A stretch of 64,000 nt of DNA from Sporanaerobacter acetigenes DSM 13106 (lineage in GTDB: Bacteria; Bacillota; Clostridia; Tissierellales; Sporanaerobacteraceae), in NCBI RefSeq assembly GCF_900130025.1, contig NZ_FQXR01000003.1, positions 186,001 to 250,000 on the forward strand, in the 5' to 3' direction. Below the pieces are notes generated by a model that was given only the letters and a program-made list of their open reading frames with translations, ran no database searches and was not told the origin of the DNA. Of this stretch, positions 1 through 8,084 are shown in pieces. A program made the translations under genes and the position numbers. How positions within the stretch are numbered: the stretch's first letter is position 1; every line of letters begins with the position of its first letter.

Positions 1-327
1 AGATACCCCTATGACTACTGCATCCTTTTCTAATTTTGAATGAACTCTTAAATTGGATGGTATAAGTACTCTCCCCTGTTTATCCAATTCACATTCACAG
101 GCACCAGAAAAGAAAAATCTCACAAAAGCTCTAGCATCTCTACTAGTTAAAGGTAAAGATTTCAATTTTTCCTCTAATATATGCCATTCACTTTTGGGAT
201 AAATAAACAGACAATTATCAAGACCTTTAGTCATGATAAAATTAGAACCAAGATCGTCTCTAAATTTAGATGGAATTGTAATTCTTCCTTTGTCATCCAA
301 TGTATGTTGATATTCTCCAATAAACAT
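1..327 (-). CDS. mraZ: Transcriptional regulator MraZ (3' part beyond window)
   Basis: The ORF starts at ATG 327 behind a GGGGTGAG ribosome binding site and stays open for 109 codons to the window edge, so about 35 C-terminal residues of the usual ~143 are missing. It begins [20 protein letters not shown], the first AbrB-like half of MraZ. A second half with DKQGRVLIP follows near residue 82. MraZ binds direct repeats in its own promoter and starts the division and cell wall (dcw) cluster, which presumably continues outside the window. Three matching repeats lie just upstream (359-385), so autoregulation is likely. The identity is secure. Confidence 0.93.
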   Translation of the reverse strand, partial: MFIGEYQHTLDDKGRITIPSKFRDDLGSNFIMTKGLDNCLFIYPKSEWHILEEKLKSLPLTSRDARAFVRFFFSGACECELDKQGRVLIPSNLRVHSKLEKDAVVIGVS

Positions 328-342
328 CTATCTCACCCCAAA

Positions 343-385
343 AGTATAACATTTCAAACCACTTCTCACCACTTTTAACCACTTC
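343..385 (-). promoter_or_regulatory. mraZ promoter with three MraZ boxes
   Basis: Read on the minus strand, three copies of GAAGTGG/AAAGTGG/GAAGTGG occupy 385-379, 375-369 and 365-359, exactly 10 bp (one helical turn) apart. An extended -10 element, TGTTATACT, lies at 351-343. No good -35 is visible, and the boxes cover the place where it would be. Helically phased direct repeats are the known MraZ operator layout. I infer autorepression by occlusion of the -35 region. Confidence 0.8.
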
Positions 386-510
386 TTAATTAGTTCTATA
401 TAGTTTCTTAAAATCCTTCAATGAAATGAAAAAATTTTTGAATATTTCATAGGACTTTTAGCCTATTTTTACTTGTTTTTGACTGTTTCTTTTAAAAAAA
501 GATATAAAAA

Positions 511-539
511 AAATAAAGTAGACAAAATCTACTTTATTT
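511..539 (-). terminator. Intrinsic terminator of lgt
   Basis: The 12-bp stem AAATAAAGTAGA/TCTACTTTATTT has a 5-nt loop and, on the minus strand, is followed by a run of T. It lies 11 bp after the lgt stop and separates lgt from the mraZ promoter. Confidence 0.85.
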
Positions 540-550
540 TAACAAGTTTT

Positions 551-1288
551 TTATGAAATACTTGCTTTTTTCTTCCTATAAAATACTATAATCATTGCTG
601 CTATTGCTGTGACTAAACTTACCAATTGAGCTATTCTAATAGGTCCCAACATAAGACTGTCAGTCCTTAAACCTTCTATAAAAAATCTGCCTAAAGAATA
701 TAGGACCAAATATAACAAAAACGTTTCTCCCCTTACTTTAGATTTATTTTTTCTATACCACATCAAAAATATGAAAACTAAAAAATCCCATATGGATTCA
801 TACAAAAAAGTAGGATGAACTTTTACTCCATCTATCACAATTCCCCAAGGTAAATCTGTCGGAGTGCCATAGGCTTCTTGATTTATATAATTTCCCCATC
901 TGCCAATAGCCTGACCAAGAACAATACTAGGAGCACATATGTCAACTAATTGCCAAAAATTCACCTTCCTCTTTTTACAAAATATAATTGCTGTAACTAC
1001 TGCTGCAATTAGAGCTCCATGTATGGCCATTCCTCCACCTCTAAAATTTAGAATCTGTTTGGGATTTTTCCCATAATAATCCCATGTAAAAGCTACATAA
1101 TACAGTCTTGCTCCCAATACAGAAAATGGAATAGCATAAAGCAATACATCAATCAAATCATCTTCTTTAAATCCTACTCTCTTTGCTTCCCTAAATGCCA
1201 ACAATGCTCCTATAACAATCCCACTAGAAATAAGTATCCCATACCATTTAACTTCTAATCCAAATAATGTGAAAGCTACAGGGTCCAT
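551..1288 (-). CDS. lgt: Prolipoprotein diacylglyceryl transferase
   Basis: This 245-residue multi-pass membrane enzyme transfers diacylglycerol from phosphatidylglycerol to the lipobox cysteine of prolipoproteins. The Lgt signature GRWGNYINQE spans residues 129-138. GARLYY near residue 59 and GGGMAIHGA near 84-92 (with His90) are also typical. Length is a little short but normal for Clostridia. The start is ATG 1288 behind AAAGGGGG. It is the first step of maturation for lipoproteins such as the YhcN-type protein at 4038-4523. It ends in its own terminator, so it is not co-transcribed with mraZ. Confidence 0.96.
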   Translation of the reverse strand: MDPVAFTLFGLEVKWYGILISSGIVIGALLAFREAKRVGFKEDDLIDVLLYAIPFSVLGARLYYVAFTWDYYGKNPKQILNFRGGGMAIHGALIAAVVTAIIFCKKRKVNFWQLVDICAPSIVLGQAIGRWGNYINQEAYGTPTDLPWGIVIDGVKVHPTFLYESIWDFLVFIFLMWYRKNKSKVRGETFLLYLVLYSLGRFFIEGLRTDSLMLGPIRIAQLVSLVTAIAAMIIVFYRKKKASIS

Positions 1289-1358
1289 ATAGCCGCCCCC
1301 TTTCTATTTATCAGTATCTTTTAATAATAACACACAATTAATTTTTTTTAAAGTCAGG

Positions 1359-2645
1359 CTACATTGGTTTTACAACTGATAATGTGTAATTATCTTTGTC
1401 AAAATGTGAATTAAATCTATGATATATATCATCAAAAGTAATCTTATCATATACATCTAAAAGATTTATAAATAAATAATCTAAAAAATAGTAATTAACA
1501 AAGTTGTTAGCTATAAATTCTACTGAATTAAATCCCATTAAATCCGAGCCCATGCTTTTCTTTTTAATTCTCAAAAAGTCTTCTTCTTTTAAACCCTTAT
1601 TTTTTAATTCATTTAGATACTTAATTATACTTTCAAGAACTAATTCAGGATTTTTAGATTGACCAGATATAACAGAATGACCATAGTTCTCATGACCAGT
1701 ATACTGTCCTCCAAAACTTCCATCTATGATTCCTTCATTGTACAATTCTTGATAAAACTCTGAACTTTGACCAAATAGCATATCTAACAACATATCTGTC
1801 GTCATCTCTCTTTTTATAAGTTCTTCTCCCAAACATCCAATATCCTTTTCTTTAAACCCAATAGTAAATATAGGCATATAGGTAATAAGCTTTTCTTCAA
1901 TATATTTTTCTTTGATACTATTTGGTTCTTCATTATATATTCGAACTATGTCTTCACTAGAACTTTTGTCTTTTTTCTCAACTCTTTCAATCACTTCAAC
2001 TGCCTCATCAAAAGAAATATCTCCAGCCATAACTAAAATCATATTTTTAGGATTGTAAAAAGTATCGTAGCATTTGTAAAGGATATCTACATTGATTTTT
2101 TGTATGCTTTCTACTGTTCCAGCTATGTCTATCTTAACTGGATGTTCATAGTACATTCCACTTAAACAGTTGAAAAAAACTCTCCATCCAGGATTGTCCT
2201 CATACATTTTTATTTCCTGTGCTATAATTCCTTTTTCTTTTTCCACATTTCCATCTGTAAAATATGGATTTTGAACAAATTTTATTAGAAGTTCCAAGCT
2301 CTCATAAAAATTGTCTGTACAAGAAAAAAGATATGCTGTCTGATTAAAATTCGTATAGGCATTTACATCTGTTCCAAGTCTTGAAAATTTATCAAATATA
2401 TCTTCATCTGGCTCTTCAAACAATTTATGCTCTAAAAAATGAGCTACTCCTTGTGGAACTTCTAATACGTTTTTTTCACCAATAGGTATAAATCTATTGT
2501 CATTTGAACCATAGTTTGTTGCAAAAATTGCATATTTTTTGCTATAGCCTTTTTTGGGTATAAAGCATATGTTTAATCCACTATCCAATTCACAAAAAAT
2601 AACTTCTTCATTTATCTTGTTGTTCCTGTATGTTTTTTTATCCAA
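1359..2645 (-). CDS. ymfH: M16 family zinc peptidase, YmfH type
   Basis: This 428-residue protein resembles the YmfH insulinase-family proteins. The inverted zinc motif HFLEH is at residues 69-73 (His69, Glu72, His73). A third ligand is expected at Glu144, in AQEIK 75 residues downstream, so the active site looks intact. It follows a YmfF-type gene with a 17-bp gap, so the two are one operon. In Bacillus subtilis the ymfF-ymfH pair is linked to 5-aminopentanol modification of elongation factor P. The pairing here fits the M16A/M16B dimer layout of one catalytic and one non-catalytic subunit. Confidence 0.9.
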   Translation of the reverse strand: MDKKTYRNNKINEEVIFCELDSGLNICFIPKKGYSKKYAIFATNYGSNDNRFIPIGEKNVLEVPQGVAHFLEHKLFEEPDEDIFDKFSRLGTDVNAYTNFNQTAYLFSCTDNFYESLELLIKFVQNPYFTDGNVEKEKGIIAQEIKMYEDNPGWRVFFNCLSGMYYEHPVKIDIAGTVESIQKINVDILYKCYDTFYNPKNMILVMAGDISFDEAVEVIERVEKKDKSSSEDIVRIYNEEPNSIKEKYIEEKLITYMPIFTIGFKEKDIGCLGEELIKREMTTDMLLDMLFGQSSEFYQELYNEGIIDGSFGGQYTGHENYGHSVISGQSKNPELVLESIIKYLNELKNKGLKEEDFLRIKKKSMGSDLMGFNSVEFIANNFVNYYFLDYLFINLLDVYDKITFDDIYHRFNSHFDKDNYTLSVVKPM

Positions 2646-2662
2646 AAAAATTCCCTCCTAAA

Positions 2663-3934
2663 TCAATAATTCTTTTTTCCCAAAAAATAAATTGTATCTA
2701 AATAAAAGGTATTTGATGCTTTTGTGATATCTTTTTTCTTTGTTTTATAAATATCTTCTACAATTTCATCAATAGTTCTATTATCATTAGATATAACTCT
2801 ACTTAAAAAATATTCGCTTATCAAATAATTACTATCTACTATAGACTTCATTTGACTAGATATGGATTTCTTTGCTATTTTAATTTCTTCTTCTGTGAAT
2901 ATTCCATTTCTCATTTCGTCTAATTGTTCTCTTATTATTTCTATTGTTTTTTCTAAATTATCTACATCTATTCCAGCATCTATAAGTATCAAAGATTTAT
3001 ATTTGTACATACTTGAACCAATATAATAAGCTAAACTTTCTTTTTCCCTGACTGTTCTAAAAAGTTTTGAATTTGGGCCTCCCCCAAATATATAGTTTGC
3101 TAGTATTGCACTACTATACAACTGTTCTTCATAAGTAAGGCTAGTTCTATAACCTATAACAAGCTTTCCTTGATTTACATCCATATCTTCATAAACCATA
3201 TTTTTTGTCTGTATTACGCTTGCTATTTTTTCTCTGGGAACTTCAACAACATTTCTCCTATTAATTCTAAAAACATTTACTATATTATCTATAAGTTTTT
3301 CATCAAATTCTCCTACATAGAATATCTCTATAGGGAAATTTTCTAAAATATATCTATAATGTTCATATAGATTTTCTTCATTTATTTCATCTAAATCTTC
3401 AGTATAACCATATTCATATACACTGTATTTTTCGTTTCTACACATCTCTTCTATACATCTGTTTATAGCATAGTCTCTCTTATTGTTGATTTTCCCTTCG
3501 ATAATTCTCTTTAAATTTTCTTTTTCTTGTTCTACATATTTATGACTAAAAAAATTGTTTTTTAAATAAGGTTCATATACTATTTCTCTTAACAATTTTA
3601 TCGCATCTATAAAATATTCCTCATCATTTACATAAATACCCTTAGGAGACTCTATAGTAAATCTCAAAACATGCCTTTCTCCTTTTTTGTTTATGTTTAT
3701 ACTCATAGATGAACCATACATTTCTTCAAGTTTTCTCTCAAGTTCTAAATTTGTATTGTGATTTTTTGTTCCTCTCTTCAAAACCAATGGTATTAAAGCG
3801 TTTTTCGTAGCATCCTTGCGATTTAAAGGCATTATGATATAGAAACTAATCAAATTTGACTTTAATTTATCAGTTTTTATAAGATTTAAGTTCATCCCTT
3901 CAGTTATATTTACTCTTAAATTTGACAATGACAC
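2663..3934 (-). CDS. ymfF: M16-like protein, YmfF type (non-catalytic partner)
   Basis: This 423-residue insulinase-fold protein lacks the HxxEH zinc motif; the equivalent N-terminal region reads LIPLVLKRGTKN. The C-terminal half keeps the M16 arginine/tyrosine region (GGGPNSKLFRTVREKESLAYY near residue 287), which is where the non-catalytic subunit of M16 pairs contributes. The start is GTG 3934, eight bases after GGAGG. The gene lies directly upstream of the zinc-bearing ymfH partner. Function by family: accessory to EF-P modification in B. subtilis. The actual substrate here is not known. Confidence 0.88.
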   Translation of the reverse strand: MSLSNLRVNITEGMNLNLIKTDKLKSNLISFYIIMPLNRKDATKNALIPLVLKRGTKNHNTNLELERKLEEMYGSSMSININKKGERHVLRFTIESPKGIYVNDEEYFIDAIKLLREIVYEPYLKNNFFSHKYVEQEKENLKRIIEGKINNKRDYAINRCIEEMCRNEKYSVYEYGYTEDLDEINEENLYEHYRYILENFPIEIFYVGEFDEKLIDNIVNVFRINRRNVVEVPREKIASVIQTKNMVYEDMDVNQGKLVIGYRTSLTYEEQLYSSAILANYIFGGGPNSKLFRTVREKESLAYYIGSSMYKYKSLILIDAGIDVDNLEKTIEIIREQLDEMRNGIFTEEEIKIAKKSISSQMKSIVDSNYLISEYFLSRVISNDNRTIDEIVEDIYKTKKKDITKASNTFYLDTIYFLGKKNY

Positions 3935-4012
3935 AATTCCACCCTCCTCAAATCTTTTTATTTCATAATATCACATTTATATAAATAATATGGCTTATTA
4001 ATTATTATATGA

Positions 4013-4036
4013 AAAAATCCAGCCTAAAGACCGGAT
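4013..4036 (-). terminator. Intrinsic terminator of the YhcN-type gene
   Basis: On the minus strand AAATCCGGTC pairs with GGCTGGATTT (two G-U pairs) and is followed by TTTT, one base after the stop codon of the lipoprotein gene. Confidence 0.65.
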
Positions 4037-4037
4037 T

Positions 4038-4523
4038 TCACTCATTATTCTTTTCACTGGATATCCTCTTTTTTATTTTATTTATCTCTTCTCTATAATT
4101 TTTTATATCTTCACCTTTTATTAAATTTTGTTCTATAGTATCTACTTTTTCAAAAATTTTTGCATCATCTGTTATGAATACATTGTTTATCATATTGTCA
4201 TTATTCATAACAACATCTTTTATCATCCCCTTCATTCCAATAGTCAAAGTATTTTTATCTGACATTTCTACAGCCACAACAATATCCTCACCATATATAA
4301 TAGCAGTAGCATCTTCTACTCCTATCAAATCAACAACATTATCCGCGATGTTTTCTGCCATCTCAACAAACTCATTTGTTTTACTTGCAGCCACATTTGT
4401 ACTCACATCTTCATTATCTTCCTCTTCTACTTTTACCTCATTTTTTTGGCAACTGCACATTATAAATACCAAAAATACTGCTAAAAAAGTTGAAACAATC
4501 ACTTTAATTTTTTTCCCTTTCAT
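4038..4523 (-). CDS. YhcN/YlaJ-type sporulation lipoprotein
   Basis: The 161-residue protein has an N-terminal signal segment (residues 7-22) ending in a lipobox with Cys25 as the probable lipidated residue. The body matches the YhcN/YlaJ family: IADNVVDLIGVEDATAIIYG, then a valine-rich strand, then NNVFITDDA and an acidic/basic helix. Proteins of this family are membrane lipoproteins of forespores and germinating spores. The start is ATG 4523 behind TAGGAGG. It stands alone, divergent from ychF, and ends in its own terminator. The family call is good; the exact role is unknown. Confidence 0.8.
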   Translation of the reverse strand: MKGKKIKVIVSTFLAVFLVFIMCSCQKNEVKVEEEDNEDVSTNVAASKTNEFVEMAENIADNVVDLIGVEDATAIIYGEDIVVAVEMSDKNTLTIGMKGMIKDVVMNNDNMINNVFITDDAKIFEKVDTIEQNLIKGEDIKNYREEINKIKKRISSEKNNE

Positions 4524-4641
4524 ACTTCAATCCTCCTATTTACAAAACTCCTTTAATATATATTGTCCTATTTATAAAAATTTTATGAAATAAAAATTGA
4601 TATTTTAAGAAAAATAAAATCTAATTAAAATATCTATTATA

Positions 4642-4670
4642 TTGAATAAACAAAATTGATAATATATAAT
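4642..4670 (+). promoter_or_regulatory. SigA-type promoter of ychF
   Basis: TTGAAT (4642-4647), a 17-bp spacer, then a perfect TATAAT (4665-4670), 43 bp ahead of the ychF ATG. Confidence 0.7.
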
Positions 4671-4713
4671 TGTTTAAGAGAATGATTACTATTTTTTTGA
4701 AAGGAAGATTTAG

Positions 4714-5808
4714 ATGAAATTAGGAATTGTAGGACTACCAAATGTAGGAAAAAGCACTCTTTTCAATGCCTTAACAGCTTCTAAAGCAGAAGCAGAAAAT
4801 TATCCATTTTGCACAATAGAGCCAAATGTAGGAATAGTGCCTGTGCCTGATCATAGATTGGATGAATTGGCTAATTTAGTTAATCCTGAAAAAATAACAC
4901 CCGCAACTGTTGAGTTTTTTGATATTGCAGGCCTTGTAAAAGGCGCTAGTAGTGGAGAAGGATTAGGAAACAAGTTCTTATCTCATATTCGTGAAGTAGA
5001 AGCCATAGTACATGTAGTTAGATGCTTTGAAGATGAAAATGTAACCCATGTAGAAGGCCGAATAGATCCTATAAGTGATATAGAGATCATAAATATAGAG
5101 CTAATGCTTGCAGATTTAGAGATAATAGATAAAAGATTGTCTAAGGTTGAAAAAGTTCTAAAAGGAGACAAAAGTTATTTAAAAGAATATGAATTGTTAT
5201 CCACATTAAAAAAGACCATTGAAGATGGAAAATCTCCTAGAACATTAGATTTTTCCGAAGAAGAAAAAGAGATGATAAAAAGCTTTAGTCTTCTATCATT
5301 AAAACCAGTTTTATATATTTGCAATATTTCTGAAGATGATTTGATGGAAGGATACGAAAACAATTCATATGTAAATAGTGTAAAAAAATATGCCGAACTT
5401 GAAAACTCCGAAGTAATAGTGGTTTCAGCAAAGATAGAATCTGAAATTTCTCTACTTGATAAGGAAGAAAAAGAAATGTTCCTAAATGAATTGAATTTAA
5501 AAGAATCAGGATTGGATAAATTGATAAAAGCAAGTTATAGTCTTCTAGGACTTATGAGCTTCTTAACTGCAGGACCTAAGGAAGTAAGGGCTTGGACTAT
5601 CAAAAAGGAAACAAAAGCACCTCAAGCTGCAGGAAAAATTCATACTGATATGGAAAGAGGATTTATAAGAGCTGAAGTCATAAACTATAAAGAATTGATC
5701 GAATGTAATGGATATACTCATGCCAGAGAAAAAGGACTCATTCGTTCAGAAGGAAAAGATTATATAATGCAAGATGGAGATGTAGTAGTATTTAGATTCA
5801 ATGTATAA
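4714..5808 (+). CDS. ychF: Ribosome-associated ATPase YchF (OLA1 family)
   Basis: This 364-residue, full-length YchF has the P-loop GLPNVGKST at residues 7-15 and DIAGLVKGAS as the switch region. NISE replaces NKxD at the G4 position near residue 203, the change that makes this Obg-family protein prefer ATP. A TGS domain occupies the C-terminus. The start is ATG 4714 behind GAAAGGAAG. YchF binds ribosomes and is linked to stress and translation-start control. It is monocistronic with its own promoter and the only plus-strand gene in this part of the window. Confidence 0.96.
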   Translation: MKLGIVGLPNVGKSTLFNALTASKAEAENYPFCTIEPNVGIVPVPDHRLDELANLVNPEKITPATVEFFDIAGLVKGASSGEGLGNKFLSHIREVEAIVHVVRCFEDENVTHVEGRIDPISDIEIINIELMLADLEIIDKRLSKVEKVLKGDKSYLKEYELLSTLKKTIEDGKSPRTLDFSEEEKEMIKSFSLLSLKPVLYICNISEDDLMEGYENNSYVNSVKKYAELENSEVIVVSAKIESEISLLDKEEKEMFLNELNLKESGLDKLIKASYSLLGLMSFLTAGPKEVRAWTIKKETKAPQAAGKIHTDMERGFIRAEVINYKELIECNGYTHAREKGLIRSEGKDYIMQDGDVVVFRFNV

Positions 5809-5850
5809 TAGCAAATGGCCCTCATTTTCTAATATGGGGGCCATTTGCTA
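5809..5850. terminator. Hairpin between convergent ychF and cluster permease
   Basis: A perfect 13-bp stem, TAGCAAATGGCCC/GGGCCATTTGCTA, directly follows the ychF stop with a 16-nt loop. A T-rich stretch follows on the plus strand but no clean T-run, so termination is likely but not certain. It also marks the downstream edge of the peptide gene cluster. Confidence 0.6.
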
Positions 5851-5872
5851 ACCCACTCTTTTCTTCCCTTGT

Positions 5873-7738
5873 TTATTCCTCACTTTTACTTAAAAGTTCA
5901 AGAGGTTCCGCTTTTAAGTTATTCTTAATTAATATAAGTGAAATGATAATAGATACAAGGATAACTACAAGACATAGTACAATTGGTGTCAAATAATTTA
6001 CAGGTACACTAGTTTCAGCAACTTCTGCCATTTTATCTGCATTGTTGACCCAGTTGCTAAAAGCCGTGCTGTACAGTTCCGTTTCCATGTTCGTTGATTT
6101 CGAGATGACAAAATCCGCCGTCTTAAATCCGGCAAAACTCCCTATAACAGCCCCTAAGGCTATAATTATAAGAATCCCGTAGAGCATGGATAATGTACAT
6201 TCTTTCCTGTTCATACCGAGAGAACGTTCTATTGCCGTACGCTTTTTCTGCTTCGAAATGAATAGGAATACGAAAAAGAACAGTATTGCTAGAGTTGTTG
6301 CAGCACTCACAGCCACTAAAATTACAGCTACAGTTTTCAGATTCCCCATCCCTGAAGACAATCTTTCATATCCTCCATCATAAAACTCGACTTCCAAATT
6401 ATTTATACCTAGTGCTTTGAATTTTTCTAGGTATACCTTTGTTGTCCCATTTGGTATTTGAAATGATGTGTTGTATCCTTTCATAGGACCATAGCCGACA
6501 ATATTATCTTCATCACTGTTTTTCACGGATTTCGAAGGAATAATTACAGCATTACTTCCCAGTTCATAGCCTGTGGGCCTCTTTTCCGGGTCAGCAGTAT
6601 TACTATAAAGTCCTACAATTTTATACTCACTATCCTCAAATACCGGATACACTTCTCCTTCAGCATTAAGAAGACCAAAATTTAATTCAACACGTCCTGC
6701 TGAAAATGTTTGACTTACTGATTTTTCATAATCTGCATAGTACAGTTTAAGATTTATATTATCACCAACTTTTAATGCATTTAACATAGCAAATTTCTTT
6801 GGAATAATACATACTTTCTCTCCCTCTTCATACTCACTTTCTGTGATATCCCGTCCATCATAAATATATGCATTTCCCTGATTAAACTCCATTAGAAATT
6901 CCGTTTTATTTGTAGGAACAATGGGAAAGGTATGTTTAAAGAATCTATCATCTGCTTCTCCTAAATTTTTCCACTTCATTCCTTCTTCATTTCCATAAAA
7001 GTTGTCCGTAACCTCTACCCACTTATCATCAGGTATACTATCCTTCGCAACCGTTTCTCCTTTTATGTTCTTTTGAGTTGAAATAGTAGGATTGTGCGGA
7101 AAAAATTCATAAGGTACTTCCATGTAAGAGTCCTTATGTTCATTGCCAATTAGTGAAACTACTGTTATATATGTTTTTCCTTTCTCTATCAATCCGGGAT
7201 TATCGTTAAATTCGTCACAAAACCAAATATCAGTCCCTTCAAAATCATATGTTCCATAAAGTACTCTTTTAACTTTCACTTTTACTAGATCTGAAGGAAT
7301 GCAATTTTCATAGGGTATTATTTCCACAACAGAATCAAGTTTACCTTCAACGTATTCTTCTTCCTCTGAAGACATAACTTTTATATCTGGAGAGTAAGCT
7401 CCGTAGTAGGGCCTCTGTTCTGGTTTAATTATGTAATTTGCACCTTCAAAATCAAGGAGTGAAATCGGTAAAATATAATCATATATTGGTTCATCCCAAT
7501 AAGTATATTCCTTTCTTGCAGCATTCCAGCTCTGATTTAATTCTACGGAATTTTCCTTTTGATTGACCACTCCGACAGTAGTAAAAACCTTTCCGTACTT
7601 TTCCAAGTTTCCATTACATGTCTGCCAAAGATTCACTCCTAATGACAAAAATGTAACTGTCAGTACTATTAATATGAGAAAAACAATCATTCTTGCCTTT
7701 GTCCTTCCCATTTGTTTCAGGCTATTTTTTAACAACAT
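5873..7738 (-). CDS. MacB/FtsX-type ABC permease, module copy 1
   Basis: The protein has one N-terminal membrane segment (about residues 15-35), a large extracytoplasmic domain and three C-terminal segments (about 473-500, 520-545 and 585-607), the MacB/FtsX permease topology. I place the start at ATG 7738 because AAGGTGA lies 5 nt upstream; a GTG nine bases earlier has no spacing. This gives 621 residues, the same length as the paralogue at 11040-12905, to which it is very similar throughout. No ATPase adjoins it; the nearest suitable one is at 16093-16797. It ends the peptide cluster, directly downstream of precursor 1 and a hairpin. Export or self-protection is inferred. Confidence 0.82.
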   Translation of the reverse strand: MLLKNSLKQMGRTKARMIVFLILIVLTVTFLSLGVNLWQTCNGNLEKYGKVFTTVGVVNQKENSVELNQSWNAARKEYTYWDEPIYDYILPISLLDFEGANYIIKPEQRPYYGAYSPDIKVMSSEEEEYVEGKLDSVVEIIPYENCIPSDLVKVKVKRVLYGTYDFEGTDIWFCDEFNDNPGLIEKGKTYITVVSLIGNEHKDSYMEVPYEFFPHNPTISTQKNIKGETVAKDSIPDDKWVEVTDNFYGNEEGMKWKNLGEADDRFFKHTFPIVPTNKTEFLMEFNQGNAYIYDGRDITESEYEEGEKVCIIPKKFAMLNALKVGDNINLKLYYADYEKSVSQTFSAGRVELNFGLLNAEGEVYPVFEDSEYKIVGLYSNTADPEKRPTGYELGSNAVIIPSKSVKNSDEDNIVGYGPMKGYNTSFQIPNGTTKVYLEKFKALGINNLEVEFYDGGYERLSSGMGNLKTVAVILVAVSAATTLAILFFFVFLFISKQKKRTAIERSLGMNRKECTLSMLYGILIIIALGAVIGSFAGFKTADFVISKSTNMETELYSTAFSNWVNNADKMAEVAETSVPVNYLTPIVLCLVVILVSIIISLILIKNNLKAEPLELLSKSEE

Positions 7739-7768
7739 ATATCTCACCTTCCGCTTTTCATTAATGAA

Positions 7769-7803
7769 CGAGAGTCCGTTTATGATACCGTAAACGGCTC
7801 TCG
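7769..7803 (-). other. Conserved RNA hairpin between precursor 1 and permease
   Basis: On the plus-strand coordinates CGAGAG-T-CCGTTTA (7769-7782) pairs with TAAACGG-CTCTCG (7791-7803), 13 bp with one bulged base. The copy in module 2 (12934-12968) keeps the structure through compensatory changes. No T-run follows, so it is more likely an mRNA stabiliser, processing site or leaky attenuator than a full terminator. Confidence 0.75.
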
Positions 7804-7857
7804 TATTTCAATCAATGCATCTTATAAATAGTTGTTTGCCTCATCATCTGTTATCTT

Positions 7858-8031
7858 TTATACTTGTGTTCCTCCGTGTGGATTATAAACACTCATTGAA
7901 TTCTCTGCGTTAGAACTTGTTGAATCAGGTGTTGTACAAATACATACTGTTGAACAATATCCCTCGCATGGACAGTAGAAAGAATACACCGATTGGGCAG
8001 ATATTCGATTTACTTTCTTGATTCTTTTCAT
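7858..8031 (-). CDS. Cys-rich RiPP precursor peptide 1 (CLI_3235-like)
   Basis: A 57-residue ORF starts at ATG 8031 behind AAAGGAGG. The basic leader MKRIKKVNRISAQSVYSF (1-18) is almost identical to that of precursor 2. Then comes a Cys-rich core with Cys20, 22, 26, 30 and 32 in the pattern CPCxGYCxxxCxC. A Thr/Ser-rich stretch and a tail containing NPH (50-52) follow. It is like the CLI_3235-class bacteriocin precursors that travel with CcpM radical SAM enzymes. Thioether crosslinks at the cysteines are likely but not shown. It is separated from its maturase by five genes but preceded by the same 53 bp as precursor 2. Confidence 0.85.
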   Translation of the reverse strand: MKRIKKVNRISAQSVYSFYCPCEGYCSTVCICTTPDSTSSNAENSMSVYNPHGGTQV

Positions 8032-8084
8032 TTTATCGCCTCCTTTGTATTAATTTGAGATGCACTGATATGAAAATCTATATA
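8032..8084 (-). repeat. 53-bp leader repeat, copy 1
   Basis: Identical to 13196-13248 over 53 bp. It carries the ribosome binding site of precursor 1 and the stop codon (TAG, 8080-8078) of the preceding ABC exporter. It marks the upstream end of the duplicated precursor-hairpin-permease module. Confidence 0.9.

Noticed and set aside
359-385. Short CRISPR-like repeat array
   Set aside because: The 10-bp period, the location and the sequence fit MraZ operator boxes; no spacers or cas genes.
4174-4593. Plus-strand ORF of 139 codons opposite the YhcN-type gene
   Set aside because: Ser/Thr/Phe/Ile-rich composition typical of an antisense shadow in AT-rich DNA; no ribosome binding site.
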